A stretch of 15,766 nt of DNA from CAZPCT01 sp964585325 (GTDB lineage: Bacteria; Patescibacteriota; Minisyncoccia; JACQLN01; CAZPCT01), in NCBI GenBank assembly GCA_964585325.1, contig CAZPCT010000014.1, positions 1-15,766 on the forward strand, written 5' to 3'. The first letter of the stretch is position 1. Each line of letters begins with the position of its first letter. Below are positions 13,122-15,766 of this stretch, one piece after another. The notes under the pieces were generated by a model. It made no database searches and was not told the origin of the DNA. It saw only the letters and a program-made list of their open reading frames with translations. The position numbers were made by a program, and so were the translations under genes.

Positions 13122-15766
13122 ATGGCACTCGCAACACAACAAGGCATAAAAGACTTCTCCGCCATCCGCATAACACTTGCCTCCCCAGAGGACATTCTGG
13201 CCTGGTCACACGGAGAGGTTATCAAGCCGGAGACAATCAACTACCGTACCCAGAAGCCAGAAAAAGACGGCCTGTTTTCAGAGGCCATCTTTGGGCCAAC
13301 CAAGGACTTTGAATGTTACTGCGGCAAGTACCGCCGTATTCGCTACAAAGGTATTATTTGTGACAAATGTGGCGTAGAGGTTACCCGCTCCATTGTGCGC
13401 CGGGAACGTATGGGGCACATCACGCTTGCGGCACCTGTATCTCACATCTGGTTCCTCCGCGGGATTCCCTCAAAAATGGGGCTGCTTTTGGACACCTCCA
13501 TTCAGGCGCTGGAGAAGGTCATCTACTTTGCTTCATATATTATTGTGGACATTGATGAAGAGGCGCGGGAGCGGGTCATAGATGAAATAGAAAAGGAATA
13601 CAAGACAAAGCTAAAGAGCGAAACGACAAAAGGCGCAAAACAAGAACTGAAAAAGTTGCGTGACCAGAGTGTAGATGAGGTACGTAAGCTCAAAAAGCAC
13701 CAGATAATTTCAGAGGTTGACTACTACGACCTTTCGCTCAAATATGGCGAGGTCTTCAAGGCGGGGATTGGCGCAGAGGCTATACAGGACATTTTTAAAG
13801 AGATGGATTTGAGTGAGTTGCGGGAAGAGGTGAAGAAAGACATTGAAAAGACCGCCTCCGCTACGCAGCTTAAGAAGTTGAACCGCCGTCTGCGGGTGGT
13901 TGAGTCTATGCTTCGTGCAAACATCCGCCCCGAATGGACGCTCGTGACCGTACTACCTGTTATCCCACCAGAACTCCGTCCCATGGTACCGCTTGATGGC
14001 GGTAGGTTTGCCACTTCAGACGTCAACGATCTGTACCGAAGGGTCATCAACCGCAACAACCGGCTCAAGAAGCTTCTGGAGCTCAACGCGCCAGAGGTTA
14101 TCATTAGAAACGAAAAGCGTATGTTGCAAGAAGCGGTGGACGCGCTCATAGATAACTCCGCGCGCCGCGGCCAGGCCTCAACGGCTTCAGCCGGCGGCCG
14201 GCGCCGCCCACTCCGCTCCCTGGCAGACATGCTTAAAGGAAAGCAGGGGCGTTTCCGCCAGAACCTGCTGGGTAAGCGCGTGGACTACTCAGGACGCTCT
14301 GTTATTGTGGTGGGTCCCGAACTCAAGCTCTATCAGACAGGGCTGCCCAAGCGCATGGCGCTTGAGATTTTCAAGCCGTTTGTCATCAACAAACTTATAT
14401 ACGAAAAGGAAATAGCGCCAAACATCCGTACGGCGGGCCGGCTGATTGAAGAGGAGACAGACGAGGTGTGGGCCTCTTTGGAAGAGGTTATTCAGGACCG
14501 GGCTGTGCTTTTGAATCGCGCGCCCACACTTCACCGCCTGGGTATACAGGCATTCCAGCCGGTGCTGATTGAGGGCTCCGCCATTCAGATCCACCCGCTT
14601 GTCTGCAGCGCGTTCAACGCGGACTTTGACGGTGACCAGATGGCCGTGCATCTGCCCCTTTCACAGGCGGCACAGAAAGAAGCGCACGAACTTATGCTCG
14701 CCTCAACGAACCTGCGTAAGCCCGCTACGGGACGCGCGGTTGTGGACCCAACACTTGAAATGATCTTGGGCATTTACTGGCTCACTGGCATGGACGAAGA
14801 AAGGAAAGAGTATTCCTCAGTCTTTTCGTCCTTCAACGAAGCAATCACTGCCCATGACGCAGGCGTCATAGACCTCCAAGCGCCCATCAAGGTGCGTTCA
14901 GAAAAGACAAAAGGGGAACTTATCACCACCAGCGTGGGACGCATCATATTCAACCTCTCGCTTCCCAAGGAAATAGACTTCATCAACCAGCAGATGCGCA
15001 AGCGCGACCTTTCTAAGCTGACGGCTGACATCATTAATAAAATGAGCCAGGAGGCCGCACAAGACGCGCTGGACCGCATGAAACAGTTCGGGTTCCACTA
15101 CGCCACTCTCTCTGGCATCAGCTGGGGTATGAACGACCTGGTCATTCCAGCCGAAAAGGATGAGCTCATAAAACAGGCGGTGGCTGACGTAGCCCTGCTC
15201 AAGGAACACTATGAACAGGGTCTTCTCTCTGTGCATGAACGCAGACAGCGCGCAGTTGAAGTATGGTCCCGCACCAAGAACGCGCTCTCAGATGTTGTCT
15301 CCCCCGCTATGGGAGCAACAAACCCCGTGCGCATCATTTTTGAGTCGGGAGCCAAAGGTTCCACGGCCCAGCTGGTGCAGATGGCGGGCATGAAAGGACT
15401 TGTAACGAACCCTGGAGGAGAGATTATTGAGCTGCCTATTACGTCCTCGTTCAAGGAAGGGTTTAACGTGCTGGAATACTTCATTTCCACGCACGGCGCA
15501 CGAAAAGGACTCACCGACACAGCACTTAAGACGGCAAACGCGGGGTATCTTACCCGCCGATTGGTGGACGTGGCCCAGGACGTGGTGGTGCGTGAGGACG
15601 ACTGTGGTGACACAGAAGGGGTCACCAAGTACGTACAAGACAATGACAAGCTCACGTCCACAATGGGTGAGCGGGTGATAGGGAGAGTCTCGCTAACCAC
15701 ATTCCGCGACGCAGATGACAATCTTGTCATTCGCAAAGGGGACCTCATCAACCAGGACCAGGCAGA
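13122..15766 (+). CDS. rpoC: DNA-directed RNA polymerase subunit beta', 3'-truncated by the window edge
   Basis: Open from ATG 13122 to the last base, 881 full codons; the C-terminal part lies outside. Landmarks in order: the zinc-ribbon cysteines C65, C67, C80, C83 (CYCGKY...CDKCGVEV); a long charged coiled-coil-like stretch around 135-270 (clamp helices region); GKRVDYSGRSVIVVGP; LNRAPTLHRLGIQAF; the absolutely conserved active-site NADFDGDQ at 499-506 with metal-binding D501, D503, D505; and the bridge-helix/trigger-loop region GMKGLVTNPGGEI, SFKEGFNVLEYFISTHGARKG, TRRLVDVAQDVVV. The DDCGDT cysteine begins the second zinc site. The start has no Shine-Dalgarno sequence and sits in an A/C-rich stretch like that before rpoB. 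The 62-base gap from rpoB holds no promoter or terminator I can support, so the two are one operon. Confidence 0.98.
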   Translation, partial: MALATQQGIKDFSAIRITLASPEDILAWSHGEVIKPETINYRTQKPEKDGLFSEAIFGPTKDFECYCGKYRRIRYKGIICDKCGVEVTRSIVRRERMGHITLAAPVSHIWFLRGIPSKMGLLLDTSIQALEKVIYFASYIIVDIDEEARERVIDEIEKEYKTKLKSETTKGAKQELKKLRDQSVDEVRKLKKHQIISEVDYYDLSLKYGEVFKAGIGAEAIQDIFKEMDLSELREEVKKDIEKTASATQLKKLNRRLRVVESMLRANIRPEWTLVTVLPVIPPELRPMVPLDGGRFATSDVNDLYRRVINRNNRLKKLLELNAPEVIIRNEKRMLQEAVDALIDNSARRGQASTASAGGRRRPLRSLADMLKGKQGRFRQNLLGKRVDYSGRSVIVVGPELKLYQTGLPKRMALEIFKPFVINKLIYEKEIAPNIRTAGRLIEEETDEVWASLEEVIQDRAVLLNRAPTLHRLGIQAFQPVLIEGSAIQIHPLVCSAFNADFDGDQMAVHLPLSQAAQKEAHELMLASTNLRKPATGRAVVDPTLEMILGIYWLTGMDEERKEYSSVFSSFNEAITAHDAGVIDLQAPIKVRSEKTKGELITTSVGRIIFNLSLPKEIDFINQQMRKRDLSKLTADIINKMSQEAAQDALDRMKQFGFHYATLSGISWGMNDLVIPAEKDELIKQAVADVALLKEHYEQGLLSVHERRQRAVEVWSRTKNALSDVVSPAMGATNPVRIIFESGAKGSTAQLVQMAGMKGLVTNPGGEIIELPITSSFKEGFNVLEYFISTHGARKGLTDTALKTANAGYLTRRLVDVAQDVVVREDDCGDTEGVTKYVQDNDKLTSTMGERVIGRVSLTTFRDADDNLVIRKGDLINQDQA

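Noticed and set aside
15209..15751. A 180-codon open frame on the minus strand inside rpoC (also 13724-14230)
   Set aside because: Both are shadows of the strongly conserved rpoC reading frame and show no domain-like sequence.

Overview
The window reads as ordinary bacterial chromosome of roughly balanced base composition. I infer a member of the candidate phyla radiation (Patescibacteria, probably Parcubacteria-like). The inference rests on the compact RpoB (1143 residues, without the large insertions of the Escherichia coli protein), a 23S-5S rRNA unit with no 16S gene in front of it, several extra hairpin segments in the 23S rRNA, an N-terminal winged-helix/Nudix fusion, and many genes without a Shine-Dalgarno sequence. 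TGA is used as a stop codon, so the code is the standard one. The phylum call is inference only; no database search was possible.

Layout, left to right: the 3' part of a LOG-family phosphoribohydrolase gene (to 584); tRNA-Val(UAC) with its own promoter; a two-way terminator; a minus-strand YggT-family membrane protein; a gap holding a strongly folded candidate RNA leader; an MscS-like transmembrane protein lacking the usual beta domain; a winged-helix/Nudix protein; a strong promoter with a 370-base leader that contains a terminator-like hairpin; the 23S rRNA (3401-6669) and 5S rRNA (6785-6898), whose long flanking complementary arms form the pre-23S processing stem; a small conserved-looking acidic protein and a RodA/FtsW-type glycan polymerase, apparently co-transcribed; a compact divergent pair of small genes (8605-9199), one of only 47 codons, whose promoters overlap at the -35 elements; then a strong promoter, a 340-base structured leader, rpoB, and rpoC running off the right edge.

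Most of the content is core information processing (rRNA, tRNA, RNA polymerase) and cell envelope work (RodA, YggT, MscS-like protein). The parts that known families do not explain are the divergent small-gene cassette at 8534-9222, the structured leader at 1347-1445, the short promoter-to-terminator unit at 2996-3125 and the rpoBC leader at 9288-9627. These are the best places to look for something undescribed; none is proven here.
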